Shown: positions 34,687 to 43,947, counted from the first letter of the stretch. The stretch is 64,000 nt of DNA from Pseudomonadales bacterium (GCA_022827905.1 JAJEIQ010000071.1:20989-84988), one strand, 5' to 3'. Notes: generated by a model from the sequence alone, not told the origin. Made by a program: numbers and translations.

Positions 34687-35928
34687 CTAACCTGAATTGT
34701 CGTGCGGCGCGTTGGCGGTGGATTCATATGACCACAGTCCGCTCTTGATGACGCCGATGCCGAAGATGACCAAGGAGATGGCCATGCCTGGCACTAGGCC
34801 GGCCATCGGGTCGAAGCGCTCCACCAAAACGCCGAGCAGTATCGCGCTGACCGGGGCGGAAACCATGAAGCTGAAAATCAGCACGGACAAAATTCGGGCG
34901 CCCTCCTGGGGAGGTGCCAGTTCCTGGACGATGGCGCGCGACAGGGTTGTCGTGACCCCTTGGTTGATCCCCCAGACGATGAGTGCGGCGTAGAACAGGG
35001 GCAGCGCAGGCGCGAGCCAAATCACGCACAGGATCGCCACCCGCGTGAGCTGCAGCATGAGAAACAACTGCCCTGGCCGCTGTAGCGGCATGAAGGGCAG
35101 CAAGGCCACGTTGGAGCCGATGGCGCCCGTGGTGAATATGATCAGCACTAGGGCAAAGGTCTCCGCGTCGCCCAGATAGATTTCCTTGACGATGTAGGGA
35201 ATGACGATGATGTAGGCGCCGGCGTTGAACAGGCTGCTGAGGAAGTTGAGCCCGATGACGTTGCGGACCAGCGGGATCCGCGATACGGCCTTGAGACCGG
35301 CGCCGATGTCGGGTCGCTGGGCTGAACGGGCCCCGGGCAGCGAGGGTAGCCGCCAGACTGCCACCAAGCCCGCGAGAAACGTCAGCGATTGGATGACGAG
35401 CACGGTGGTTAGCCCCAGCTTGTCCAGTTGGCCGCCGACGGCCATGCCGCCAATGCCGACCAACGACGTGGCGATGGTCATGATCGTTACCGCCCGTTGG
35501 ATGTCGAAGCGCGCCACCCGAGCGAGCGTGGACTGCCGGACCGGGTCGGACAGCGATTGGATGCCGGCCATCAGCACGCCGAACGTCACCACCCACCAGT
35601 AGCTGAGCAGCCCGAGTTCGAACACCATCGCGATGGCCAAGGGCGGCAGGCACATGAGCAGGTGCATGACGGCCAGATAGGAGCGCCCATTGAAGCGGTC
35701 GCCGAGCACGCCGCCGATGAGCAGCATCACCAGCGGTGGAAACTCGGCCAAGGAGCGGGCGATGCCGGCTTGGTCGGCGGGAATCTCCAGCACGCCCACC
35801 AGCAGCCAGGTGAACAGGAATCCTTGCAGGCTCATACCCGCCATCCACAGGCTGGAACTCGCTAGGTGCCACGGGTAGGCGGAACGGGGAGGGGCAAGGG
35901 GTGGGGGAGGTTGAGGTTCACTTTTCAT
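34687..35928 (-). CDS. MFS transporter
   Basis: About twelve membrane helices are readable; GVLGDRFNGRSYLAVMHLL holds the MFS loop 2-3 motif G-x-L-x-D-R. The protein resembles enterobactin exporter-type (EntS-like) MFS members in length (413) and helix spacing. Substrate unknown. The start is ATG 35928 (MKSEPQPPPP); the extra frame upstream is antisense-like. Divergent from the first LLM oxidoreductase across 80 bp. Confidence 0.85.
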   Translation of the reverse strand: MKSEPQPPPPLAPPRSAYPWHLASSSLWMAGMSLQGFLFTWLLVGVLEIPADQAGIARSLAEFPPLVMLLIGGVLGDRFNGRSYLAVMHLLMCLPPLAIAMVFELGLLSYWWVVTFGVLMAGIQSLSDPVRQSTLARVARFDIQRAVTIMTIATSLVGIGGMAVGGQLDKLGLTTVLVIQSLTFLAGLVAVWRLPSLPGARSAQRPDIGAGLKAVSRIPLVRNVIGLNFLSSLFNAGAYIIVIPYIVKEIYLGDAETFALVLIIFTTGAIGSNVALLPFMPLQRPGQLFLMLQLTRVAILCVIWLAPALPLFYAALIVWGINQGVTTTLSRAIVQELAPPQEGARILSVLIFSFMVSAPVSAILLGVLVERFDPMAGLVPGMAISLVIFGIGVIKSGLWSYESTANAPHDNSG

Positions 35929-36008
35929 GTTGGCCGGGGGATGATAACGCGACGCGCAATTGGCCCATTGGGGCGATTTGGAACACGAGTTCAGATTGGG
36001 AGAGGAAC

Positions 36009-36866
36009 ATGAAAATCGGCGTATCGATGGCATTCAATCACTTCACCCCGCCCGCCTTCATCGGCGCGGCGGCCCAGGCGGTCGAGGCCGCCGGCTTCGA
36101 TGCCATCTGGCTGCCGGAGCACGTCATCTTTTTCCCGGAGTACCAGTCCCGCTACCCCTATTCGGAAAACGGCCGCATTCCGGGCGAGCCGGAGGGTATT
36201 CTCGACCCCTTCACGGCCTTGACCTTCATCGCCGCCCACACTGAACGCGTCCGCCTCGGCACCGGCATCTGCCTCGTGCCCCAGCGCAATCCGATTTACA
36301 CCGCACGCATGGTGGCGGACCTCGACTACCTCTCCGGCGGCCGGGTGGACTTCGGCGTCGGCATCGGCTGGCTGAAGGAGGAGTTCGACAACCTGCAAGT
36401 CGATTTCGCCACCCGCGCCGGGCGCACGGTGGAGTACATCGAGGTGATGCGGGCGCTTTGGGGCCCTGGGCTGGCCGCCTACGAGGGCGAGACCTACCGA
36501 CTCGCCCCCTGCCACTTCAACCCCAAGCCGGTGCAGTCGCCCCATCCGCCGATCTTCTTCGGTGGCGAGAGCGAGCCCGCCCTGCGGCGCGTCGCCAGCC
36601 ACGGCGACGGCTGGTACGGCTTCAACCTCAGCCCGGAGTCGTTTGCGGAACGGCTAGCGCGCTTGGACGCCCTGCTGGCTGAGGCAGGGCGCAGCCGGGC
36701 CGATGTGCAGATTTACGTAGGCCCCAACCTCGAATCCCAGAACGCCGAGGCCATTGCCCAGTTCAAGGCTCAGGGCGCGGACCAAGTCATTGTGTCTCTG
36801 ATGGGCGTCAGTGCGGACAAGCTGGAGCCGCGCATGGAGAGGATGCTGCGCCTGGTCCACGGCTAG
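36009..36866 (+). CDS. LLM class flavin-dependent (F420-type) oxidoreductase
   Basis: The 285-residue TIM-barrel protein begins MKIGVSMAFNHFTPP and contains FDAIWLPEHVIF, ERVRLGTGICLVPQRNP and VDFGVGIGWLKEEFDNL, the block pattern of the luciferase-like TIGR03619 group. Members use F420 or FMN to oxidise varied substrates. AGAGGAAC lies directly before ATG 36009. A second family member sits on the opposite strand just downstream. Confidence 0.88.
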   Translation: MKIGVSMAFNHFTPPAFIGAAAQAVEAAGFDAIWLPEHVIFFPEYQSRYPYSENGRIPGEPEGILDPFTALTFIAAHTERVRLGTGICLVPQRNPIYTARMVADLDYLSGGRVDFGVGIGWLKEEFDNLQVDFATRAGRTVEYIEVMRALWGPGLAAYEGETYRLAPCHFNPKPVQSPHPPIFFGGESEPALRRVASHGDGWYGFNLSPESFAERLARLDALLAEAGRSRADVQIYVGPNLESQNAEAIAQFKAQGADQVIVSLMGVSADKLEPRMERMLRLVHG

Positions 36867-36881
36867 TGTGCTGACGGTACC

Positions 36882-37745
36882 CTATCCGCCCACGGCAGCC
36901 ATGTAGGATTCGATGCGCCCCAAGTGTCCGCCGGCGTCCGTTTCGCCGGCGTTGTGGGTGGCGACCGCGAGATGGGTCGCGCCCATTGCCCGCCACTTCT
37001 CAGCGTGCACTCGCCAGCGTTCGGGGGTGCCGCCTGCGAACTGGGCTTGAGCCTGGATGCCAAAGCCGTCCCAGGGCTGGCCTGCCGCCTCGCGATGGGC
37101 GCGCATCGCATCGATGCAGGCTTGGCTCTTGGCGCTGGGGCCGCCGAGCGGCATCCAGCCGTCGCCGAGTTCGGCGCAGCGCTTGAGCAGGGCGGGCGCG
37201 CCGCCGCCAAACCAGACGGGTATGGGTTGGGACGGGCGCGGATTGATCCCGGCCTGAGTGACCCGGTGGTAGTCACCTTCAAAGCTGAAGGTGTCCTCGC
37301 TCCACAGGCGGCGCATTAGGCTGACCTGCTCGGCCTGGCGCTTGCCGCGGTTGTTGAATTCCTCGTTCAGGGCTTCGTACTCCACGGCGTTCCAGCCCGT
37401 GCCGATGCCGAGGCGCAGCCGATTGTTCGACAGCAGCGCCACTTCCGCCGCCTGCTTGGCCACCAAGGCTGTTTGCCGCTGGGGCAGTACCAGCACCGTG
37501 GTGACCAACTCTAGGCGGGTGGTCACGGCAGCGACGAAGGCATAGAAGGTGAAAGGCTCGTGGAAGGCGACGTCCTTGTCGTAGGGGCCGCTCCAGCCGC
37601 CGGGCCGATCCGGGTCGGCCCCCAGCACATGGTCGTAGATCAGCAGATGGGTGATGCCTAGGGCCTCAAGGCCCTGGACATAGGACTTGATGGCTTGCGG
37701 ATCCGTGCCGATTTCGTTGTGGGGCAGGACAGCGCCGATTTGCAT
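36882..37745 (-). CDS. LLM class flavin-dependent (F420-type) oxidoreductase, second copy
   Basis: The 287-residue protein starts MQIGAVLPHNEIGTDP and has GITHLLIYDHVLGADP, RLELVTTVLVLPQRQ and RLGIGTGWNAVEYEALN, the same family as the gene it faces. Sequence similarity between the two is moderate, so they are separate paralogs. ATG 37745 has GGAG eight bases upstream; an upstream ATG at 37760 is less likely. Cofactor and substrate are not visible. Confidence 0.87.
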   Translation of the reverse strand: MQIGAVLPHNEIGTDPQAIKSYVQGLEALGITHLLIYDHVLGADPDRPGGWSGPYDKDVAFHEPFTFYAFVAAVTTRLELVTTVLVLPQRQTALVAKQAAEVALLSNNRLRLGIGTGWNAVEYEALNEEFNNRGKRQAEQVSLMRRLWSEDTFSFEGDYHRVTQAGINPRPSQPIPVWFGGGAPALLKRCAELGDGWMPLGGPSAKSQACIDAMRAHREAAGQPWDGFGIQAQAQFAGGTPERWRVHAEKWRAMGATHLAVATHNAGETDAGGHLGRIESYMAAVGG

Positions 37746-37864
37746 GGTTTTTCTCCACATTGGGTTTCGTTTCTCAAGGGGCGCAACCTACCACATCGGC
37801 ACGCCTTCAAAGGCTGCTTATGGATGCCTTAGAATGCGTCCCCCTCCCTCATCTTCAGTTCACC

Positions 37865-40800
37865 ATGGCGGAACCGGCGGCAGCGACGGGCACCTTCTCC
37901 TTTGTGCGGATGGAGCACGAAGTGCTTGAGCTTTGGGAGCGCTCCAGGGTCTTTGAGCGCTCCATGGACCAACGCAAAGGCAAAAAGCCGTACATTTTTT
38001 ACGACGGCCCGCCCTTCGCCACCGGACTGCCGCACCACGGCCACATCGTCGCGAGCACCATCAAGGACATCGTGCCGCGCTACTGGACCATGAAGGGGCG
38101 CCATGTGCTGCGCCGTTTCGGCTGGGACTGCCACGGCCTGCCCATCGAGCACGAAATCGACAAGCAGTTGGGCATGTCCGCCCAGCAGGCGGTGGCGGAG
38201 CTTGGGGTGGCCGGCTACAACGACGAGTGCCGGGCCATCGTCGGGCGCTACGTCGCCCAATGGCGGCAGACCATCACCCGCCTTGGCCGCTGGGTGGACT
38301 TCGACAACGACTACAAGACCATGGACGCTTGGTACATGGAGTCCCTCTGGTGGGTGGTCAAGGCGCTGTGGGACCGCGGCCTGATTTACCAAGGCCACAA
38401 GATCATGCCGGTCTCCACGGCCTTGGAGACGCCGTTGTCGAACTTCGAGGCGAGCGCCAACTACATGGAGGTGCAGGACCCGGCGATCACGGTGCTGCTG
38501 AAACTGAGCGACGAGGACGCCTTCCTGTCCGTGTGGACCACCACGCCCTGGACCCTGCCGTCGAATCTGGCCGTCTGCGTCAACGCCGGCTTGAGCTACG
38601 TCAAGGCTCAGGATCCCGCTTCGGGCAGGCACATCTACTTCGCCGAGGAGCGGCTTGCCGCATACGGCGATCTAGAGATCAAGGCGCGGCAGCGCGGCAG
38701 CGATTTGGTCGGACGGTCCTACGAACCCCCCTTCCCCTACTTTGCCGAGGAGCTGGCGCGGGGCGCCTTCCGAGTGGTGGCCGATGACTACGTCACGGCC
38801 GATGAAGGCACCGGCCTCGTGCACCAGGCGCCGGCCTTCGGGGAGGACGATGCGCGGGTGCTCAAAACGGCGGGCATCGAGGCGTTCGTGTGCCCGGTCA
38901 GCATGCAGGGCCGATTCACCGACGAAGTCAGCGATTTCGCCGGCCAGTACGTCAAGGACGCCGACCGCGCCATCATCGATCATCTCAAGGGCGCTGGTGT
39001 CCTCTACCGCCAGGAAACGGTGCAGCACGCCTATCCCTATTGCTACCGCTCAGACACCCCCCTGATCTACCGGGCGGTGCCCAGTTGGTACGTGCGGGTC
39101 ACCGACATCGTGGACAAACTGCTCGCCGCCAATGCCGAGGTGCGTTGGGTGCCGGAGCACATCAAGGACGGCCGCTTTGGCAACTGGCTCAAGGGCGCGG
39201 TGGATTGGGCCATTTCCCGCAACCGGGTGTGGGGGACGCCCATTCCCATCTGGATCAATGATGTTTCCGGCAAGGCGGTCTGCATCGGCTCGCTGGACGA
39301 GTTGGAGGCCCGCACCGGAGCGCGCCTCGAGGATCTGCACCGGGAGCACGTGGACCCGCTGACCTTCTCCATCGACGGCGAGGACGGCACCTACCGCCGC
39401 ATCCCGGAGGTGCTCGACTGCTGGTTCGAATCCGGTTCCATGCCCTACGCGCAGTTGCACTACCCGTTCGAGAACCAGGACATCTTCGAGGCGGGCTTTC
39501 CGGCGGAGTTCATTGCCGAAGGCCTGGACCAGACCCGGGGCTGGTTCTATACCCTCACGGTGCTGGCCGCAGCGCTCTACGAAAAACCGGCATTCCGCAA
39601 CGTCATCGTCAACGGCATGGTGATGGCCGCGGATGGCAAGAAGATGTCCAAGCGGCTGAAGAACTACACGCCGCCAGACGAACTGATGGAGACCTTCGGC
39701 GCTGACGCCTTGCGGCTTTACCTCATCAATTCCGGTTTGGTCCGGGCCGAGGAGCAGCGCTTCGCCGACGCCGGGGTGCGCGACATGACGCGGCGTGCCC
39801 TGCTGCCTTGGGTCAACGCCTTCACCTTCCTGAAGACCTACGCGGAGATTGACGGCTGGTCGCCTGAAAAGGGCAGCCATCCCGGTGACAACATCCTCGA
39901 TCAGTGGATCTTGTCCCGGCTGCAGACGTTGAAGGAGGGCGTGGCCCGGGAGATGGACGCCTATCGGCTGTACAACGTCGTGCCTAGGCTCTTTGAGTTC
40001 ATCGAGGACCTGACCAATTGGTACATCCGCCTCAACCGCAGCCGCTTCTGGGGCGAGGAGATCACGGCCGACAAGATCGCCGCCTTCGCCACCCTGCACT
40101 CGGCCCTGCAGGAACTTTGCCTAGTCATGGCCCCATTTGCGCCGTTTCTGTCGGAGCACCTCTACCAAGCGCTGTCCCAGTTTGGCGGCGGCAAGCCAAA
40201 GCCGGAATCGGTGCATCTGTGCGACTACCCCAAGGCGGAGAAAGGCTTCGTCAAGCCCGCCTTGGAAACCGCCGTAGCCCGCATGCGGCAGGTGATCCTG
40301 CTCGGACGGGGGCAGCGTGAAGAGGCCAAGATTGGCCTGCGCACCCCCCTCAGGCGGCTCACCATCATTCACAGGGACCCGGAACTGCTCGACGAGATCG
40401 GCAAGCTCAGCGCCACAGTCAAGGCCGAACTGAATGTGCAGTCGCTGACCTTCGACAGTGACGAAGCGCGCTACATTGAACTGGTGGCCAAGCCCAACTT
40501 CAGGGTGCTCGGCAAGCGCCTCGGCAAGCGCATGAAGGCCTTTGCTGCCGCGATCGGGTCACTGTCTGCGGAGCAAATTGCCAAGTTTCAGGCTGATGGC
40601 GAGCTCCTGCTCGACGGCGAACGCTTCGGCCCCGAGGAAATTGCCGTGCAACACCAACCCCTGCCGGATTCCGGCGCCGAGACGGACGGCCAAATCAGCG
40701 TGGTTGTGGACTGCACCTTGACCGACGACCTGATTCGCGGCGGCTACGCCCGGGAGCTGGTCAACCGGGTGCAGCGGGCGCGCCGGGAGCGCGGCTTCGC

Positions 40801-41005
40801 CGTGTCTGACCGCATCGTGCTGCGCTATGAGGCCGCCGATGCCTTGGCGCAGTCCGCCGAGGAACACCGGGACTACATCATGGGCGAGACGCTGTGCACC
40901 ACCTTTGAGCGGGTCGAACTCGGCGACGGCGAAGCGCCCATCGAGGTGGAGATCGACGGGATGGCACTGCGCTTCTCGATGACTCGAGCGGTGTACTACA
41001 AGTAG
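37865..41005 (+). CDS. ileS: Isoleucyl-tRNA synthetase, eukaryotic-like type 2
   Basis: The 1046-residue class I synthetase has the HIGH-type motif as HHGH at residues 57-60 in DGPPFATGLPHHGHIVAS, and KMSKR near residue 593. The context PYIFYDGPPFATGLPHHGH and FGWDCHGLPIEHEIDKQLG matches the IleRS2 branch shared by eukaryotes and some bacteria, often mupirocin-insensitive, rather than the usual proteobacterial IleRS1. ATG 37820 with AAAGG upstream is an alternative start. No lspA or ribF is beside it. Confidence 0.95.
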   Translation: MAEPAAATGTFSFVRMEHEVLELWERSRVFERSMDQRKGKKPYIFYDGPPFATGLPHHGHIVASTIKDIVPRYWTMKGRHVLRRFGWDCHGLPIEHEIDKQLGMSAQQAVAELGVAGYNDECRAIVGRYVAQWRQTITRLGRWVDFDNDYKTMDAWYMESLWWVVKALWDRGLIYQGHKIMPVSTALETPLSNFEASANYMEVQDPAITVLLKLSDEDAFLSVWTTTPWTLPSNLAVCVNAGLSYVKAQDPASGRHIYFAEERLAAYGDLEIKARQRGSDLVGRSYEPPFPYFAEELARGAFRVVADDYVTADEGTGLVHQAPAFGEDDARVLKTAGIEAFVCPVSMQGRFTDEVSDFAGQYVKDADRAIIDHLKGAGVLYRQETVQHAYPYCYRSDTPLIYRAVPSWYVRVTDIVDKLLAANAEVRWVPEHIKDGRFGNWLKGAVDWAISRNRVWGTPIPIWINDVSGKAVCIGSLDELEARTGARLEDLHREHVDPLTFSIDGEDGTYRRIPEVLDCWFESGSMPYAQLHYPFENQDIFEAGFPAEFIAEGLDQTRGWFYTLTVLAAALYEKPAFRNVIVNGMVMAADGKKMSKRLKNYTPPDELMETFGADALRLYLINSGLVRAEEQRFADAGVRDMTRRALLPWVNAFTFLKTYAEIDGWSPEKGSHPGDNILDQWILSRLQTLKEGVAREMDAYRLYNVVPRLFEFIEDLTNWYIRLNRSRFWGEEITADKIAAFATLHSALQELCLVMAPFAPFLSEHLYQALSQFGGGKPKPESVHLCDYPKAEKGFVKPALETAVARMRQVILLGRGQREEAKIGLRTPLRRLTIIHRDPELLDEIGKLSATVKAELNVQSLTFDSDEARYIELVAKPNFRVLGKRLGKRMKAFAAAIGSLSAEQIAKFQADGELLLDGERFGPEEIAVQHQPLPDSGAETDGQISVVVDCTLTDDLIRGGYARELVNRVQRARRERGFAVSDRIVLRYEAADALAQSAEEHRDYIMGETLCTTFERVELGDGEAPIEVEIDGMALRFSMTRAVYYK

Positions 41006-41011
41006 TTTGGC

Positions 41012-41902
41012 CTAGAACAGCCGCAGTAATCGCACCCGCAACCCGATCGCATCAGCGCCGGGAGCCTGGGTGACTAGGGTGGGCGTGGTGAATTCGGTGA
41101 GCGTCTTCCTGCCGTAGTCGGCGTAGTAGGCTTCGATTTGAAGCAACGCCCGCTGCCCGATGGGCTTGCCGACGCCCAAGCCCAGGGTCCAGGCGGTGCG
41201 GGCCTTGCTGAACCGACTGCTGCCGGACGTGAAATCGGCTGCCGTTGGGCAGGGCGTGGGGAGGCTGGGCGTAGGCGGGGCAAGGCATCCGAGGTAGCGG
41301 TTGACGTACTTGGTCTCGGTGCGTTGGATGCCCGCCAGCGCGTGGAGTTCGGCGTTGGGGCCCAGCAGAGCGCTGAGGAAGCCGGGCTGGCCGCCCAGGC
41401 GCAGGGTCGCGCCGTAGCTCCAGTCTTGCTTGAAGCGCCAAGCGTCCGGCCAGCTTTCCCCCGCTTGCGCCCAGCCCCGGTCGCCGAATTCCGGCACCGG
41501 CTGGCCCTGTTCGGATTCGTACGCGGCCCGCGCTTGGAGGTTGCGCACGCCGGCCAACTGTCCCTTGGCCTTGCCGCCGTGCCAAGTGACATTGAACTCG
41601 GCGCTCAGATGCAAGCCGTTGCCGTTTAGAGGCAGTCGGTAGCCCGCCACGGCGCCCAATCCGGTAGTCGTTCCGTCGCCGGAATCCCGGTCGCGGAACA
41701 CCTGGCCTTGGGATGGCGTCTGATTGCCGGGTTGCCGGTTGTCCACGACCTTGCGAATGGTGGCGTCGAACTGCTCAGCGGCGGCCGCAAGCCCCAAGTA
41801 GAAGCCCCCGTCTTGGGCGAAGCCGCTGGTGGGCAGGCCGCCCAGAGCGGCGATGGCGCCCAGCAGAATCCGGCGGATGCGGTTGGTGGATTGTTTTTTC
41901 AT
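41012..41902 (-). CDS. Outer membrane beta-barrel-like exported protein
   Basis: The 296-residue precursor has a signal peptide ending near SGFAQDGG. The mature part alternates polar and hydrophobic residues with several amphipathic strands (HLSAEFNVTW, YGATLRLGGQ, LLQIEAYYADYG) and ends in LRVRLLRLF, whose terminal phenylalanine is the usual outer membrane barrel signal. Two cysteines flank a proline/threonine-rich loop (CLAPPTPSLPTPC). Function unknown; lies 6 bp from the ileS stop, convergent. Confidence 0.75.
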   Translation of the reverse strand: MKKQSTNRIRRILLGAIAALGGLPTSGFAQDGGFYLGLAAAAEQFDATIRKVVDNRQPGNQTPSQGQVFRDRDSGDGTTTGLGAVAGYRLPLNGNGLHLSAEFNVTWHGGKAKGQLAGVRNLQARAAYESEQGQPVPEFGDRGWAQAGESWPDAWRFKQDWSYGATLRLGGQPGFLSALLGPNAELHALAGIQRTETKYVNRYLGCLAPPTPSLPTPCPTAADFTSGSSRFSKARTAWTLGLGVGKPIGQRALLQIEAYYADYGRKTLTEFTTPTLVTQAPGADAIGLRVRLLRLF

Positions 41903-41906
41903 GCTG

Positions 41907-42698
41907 TCAATTGCCTGTGAAAGTGGGTGTGGTTTTGGCTAAGTAGGATTCGATGGCCGCACGCCGGTCGTCGCTGCCGGCGGCGAGCAGGTTCTGGTCA
42001 GCGTCCATGTGCATGATGGCGGCATCAAGGGCGCCGGCGATTTGATTGACGCTCTGCTTGATCATCTGCGCGGCAATGGGCGGCTTGGCCGCGTAGCGCT
42101 CGGCCATCGCCTTGGCCGCGTCGAGCAATCTTTCGTGGGGTGCTCGCTCGTCGAGAACGCCCCAGGCGAACAGGGTTTCGGCTTGAACGCGTTCGCCGCC
42201 GATCACCAGCCGCTTGGCTCGGGCGGCGCCGACTAGGCGCACCAGCAGGGGCAGGCTGCACCACATCAAGTTGACGCCAATGTCAATTTCCGGGTACTGC
42301 ATGAAGCAGTCATCGGCGCCGATGCGGAAGTCGAGTGCGGTGGCGATGCAGGCGCCGCCGCCCATGGCGGCGCCGTTCCAAGCGGCGATGGTGATCTGGT
42401 CCATTTCGGTGAGGGCGCGGATGCAACGTTCGCCGATGCGCATGCGGCGGCGGCGCTGCACGAGGGGCGCACGGTAGGCGCTGCTGTCGTCGGTGAGGTC
42501 GGCACCGGAGGAGAAGTGGGCGCCGGCGCCGGTGAAGACGACCACTCGAGTCTCGGACTCCTCACGAAAGGCCAGTGCAGCGGCCTCGATTTCCGCTAGG
42601 TGCTCGTAGTGCAAGGCGTTGGCCTTGGCGGGGCGGTTGAAGGTGACCGTCGCAATGGCGGGAGATGTCTGCTCAACCTTGAGATGACGATAGTTCAT
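41907..42698 (-). CDS. Enoyl-CoA hydratase/isomerase family protein
   Basis: The 263-residue crotonase-fold protein has the oxyanion-hole segments VVVFTGAGAHFSSGADLT and AAWNGAAMGGGACIATALDF. The first catalytic glutamate position of classical hydratases is not clear, so hydratase, isomerase or another crotonase activity is possible. Stops 4 bp before the beta-barrel gene start on the same strand. Confidence 0.88.
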   Translation of the reverse strand: MNYRHLKVEQTSPAIATVTFNRPAKANALHYEHLAEIEAAALAFREESETRVVVFTGAGAHFSSGADLTDDSSAYRAPLVQRRRRMRIGERCIRALTEMDQITIAAWNGAAMGGGACIATALDFRIGADDCFMQYPEIDIGVNLMWCSLPLLVRLVGAARAKRLVIGGERVQAETLFAWGVLDERAPHERLLDAAKAMAERYAAKPPIAAQMIKQSVNQIAGALDAAIMHMDADQNLLAAGSDDRRAAIESYLAKTTPTFTGN

Positions 42699-42771
42699 GG
42701 CCGCAACCCTACTTGGAGAGGCGGAAGGGTCGCAAGGGGTGTTTGGTCCTTAGAGATGGGCAGGGAAAGAA

Positions 42772-42822
42772 GAGGGATACCCGTGGGAAGGGGGAGGGGA
42801 GGGAGGAAGCCGGGTATCCCTC
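42772..42822. repeat. Perfect 12-bp inverted repeat enclosing a G-quadruplex-type loop
   Basis: Arms GAGGGATACCCG (42772-42783) and CGGGTATCCCTC (42811-42822) are perfect complements. The 27-base loop is purine-rich with G-runs at 42785-87, 42790-94, 42796-99 and 42801-803, separated by only one or two A's, which meets the usual G4 pattern on the plus strand. It lies in the 385-bp gap between enoyl-CoA hydratase and the LysR gene. Confidence 0.8.
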
Positions 42823-42834
42823 ATGTCGGCGCCT

Positions 42835-42853
42835 ATTCACTCAACCAGTGAAT
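42835..42853. repeat. Small inverted repeat in the LysR gene leader
   Basis: ATTCACT (42835-42841) and AGTGAAT (42847-42853) are perfect 7-bp arms around CAACC. No T-run follows, so it is not a clear terminator. Confidence 0.5.
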
Positions 42854-42916
42854 TCGTTCCTTGCTTGGCTGCGGCCCGTCGAGCCGCTAGCCGTGCATCG
42901 CGTCCGATGCCCCTAT

Positions 42917-42979
42917 GTTACTTTTGGTAACGCCAATTGCAACCGTAGGTAACGCAACAGTCTGTTGCATAAGTGCAAC
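42917..42979. promoter_or_regulatory. Cluster of palindromes, likely operator of the LysR gene
   Basis: Three palindromes are packed in 63 bp: GTTAC-N5-GTAAC (42917-42931), GCAACAG-T-CTGTTGC (42954-42968) and GTTGC-N6-GCAAC (42964-42979). GGTAACGC also occurs twice as a direct repeat (42926, 42948). LysR regulators bind interrupted dyads near their own promoters, so this may be the autoregulatory site. The gap 42980-43083 shows only the ribosome site of the LysR gene. Confidence 0.55.
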
Positions 42980-43083
42980 GCTCCAATGCAGAATGTCGGT
43001 ACGTCATGGACTCCAACGGGCCGCGAAAGTTCAAAACTCGTGTTAAAGCTCGGGTTAAAAGGGGGCCGGGAGGGCAGGAAGTA

Positions 43084-43947
43084 ATGGATTGGGACGACTT
43101 CAAGTTCTTTTCGGCGGTGGTGGGCAGCGGAACGGTGCGCGGCGCCGCCAAGGCGTTGGGCGTTCACCCCTCGACGGTCACCCGCCGCTTGGAGCACTTG
43201 GAGACCCGTTTGGGCGTCAAGCTGTTCAATCGCCGTGGGCAGAGCCTTGCCCTCACCACTGCCGGCGAATCCGCCGCCGAGGGGCTTCGGCGCATCGAGG
43301 GGGATCTGGCGGGCATTGAGCTTCTTCTCCAGCGCAGCCAAGGAGAATTGGCGGGCCGGGTTCGGGTGGCCGTGCCTGGCTTCCTTCTGCTGGGCGGGTT
43401 GGTGGCCGACTTGGACAGCTTTGTCAGCGTGTATGGCGAGATTCAAATCGAATGGATGGGCGCCGGTTCGCCCGCTGCGCCCTTCGATGTGGCCTTGGAA
43501 CTGACCACAGCGCCCGCCTTGGACCTCATCGGACGAGAGATCGGGGCGGTGGGTTGGTCGCTCTACGGCCATCGAGACCTGATCGACCGCTCCGGATCGA
43601 CCTTTCGGTGGATCGAGGCAGGGGGGCTGTCCTGCTCAAAGACCTCTGCGCTGGCCATCGGCAAACTGAGGTCGAGTCACTTGGACGCAAGCCCGATTGC
43701 GGCCCGCTGCCAAGGTTTCACGCACCTGCTGCCGCTGCTCCGGGCCGGCGCTGGCGTATCGGCGCTGCCCTGCTTGCTTGGGGACGCCGACGCCGAGCTG
43801 CGGCGCCTTCCGGGCGCAGGCGTGGAGCGGGAGCCGCTCTGGCTGCTGAGGGCTCCCGAAAGCCGTGGCACCCGGCGGGTGCAGGTGTTCGTGGACTACT
43901 TGCAGGCCGCCGTCCAGGCCAACGCGGCGCGCATCCGCGGGGGTTGA
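43084..43947 (+). CDS. LysR family transcriptional regulator
   Basis: The N-terminal helix-turn-helix reads FFSAVVGSGTVRGAAKALGVHPSTVTRRLEHLE; a substrate-binding-like domain follows from ~residue 90. The 287-residue length is normal. ATG 43084 has GGCAGGAAGTA upstream; the frame to 42973 runs through the palindrome cluster and is unlikely coding. Target genes are unknown; the enoyl-CoA hydratase gene is divergent and is the first candidate. Confidence 0.9.
   Translation: MDWDDFKFFSAVVGSGTVRGAAKALGVHPSTVTRRLEHLETRLGVKLFNRRGQSLALTTAGESAAEGLRRIEGDLAGIELLLQRSQGELAGRVRVAVPGFLLLGGLVADLDSFVSVYGEIQIEWMGAGSPAAPFDVALELTTAPALDLIGREIGAVGWSLYGHRDLIDRSGSTFRWIEAGGLSCSKTSALAIGKLRSSHLDASPIAARCQGFTHLLPLLRAGAGVSALPCLLGDADAELRRLPGAGVEREPLWLLRAPESRGTRRVQVFVDYLQAAVQANAARIRGG

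Noticed and set aside
39424..39442. Second GGTTCGAATCC motif
   Set aside because: It encodes CWFESGS in IleRS, a conserved segment; no tRNA fold nearby.
42598..42698. Possible extra small gene around 42600-42950 on the plus strand
   Set aside because: These frames cross the enoyl-CoA hydratase start and the G-rich hairpin and have no ribosome site or typical composition.
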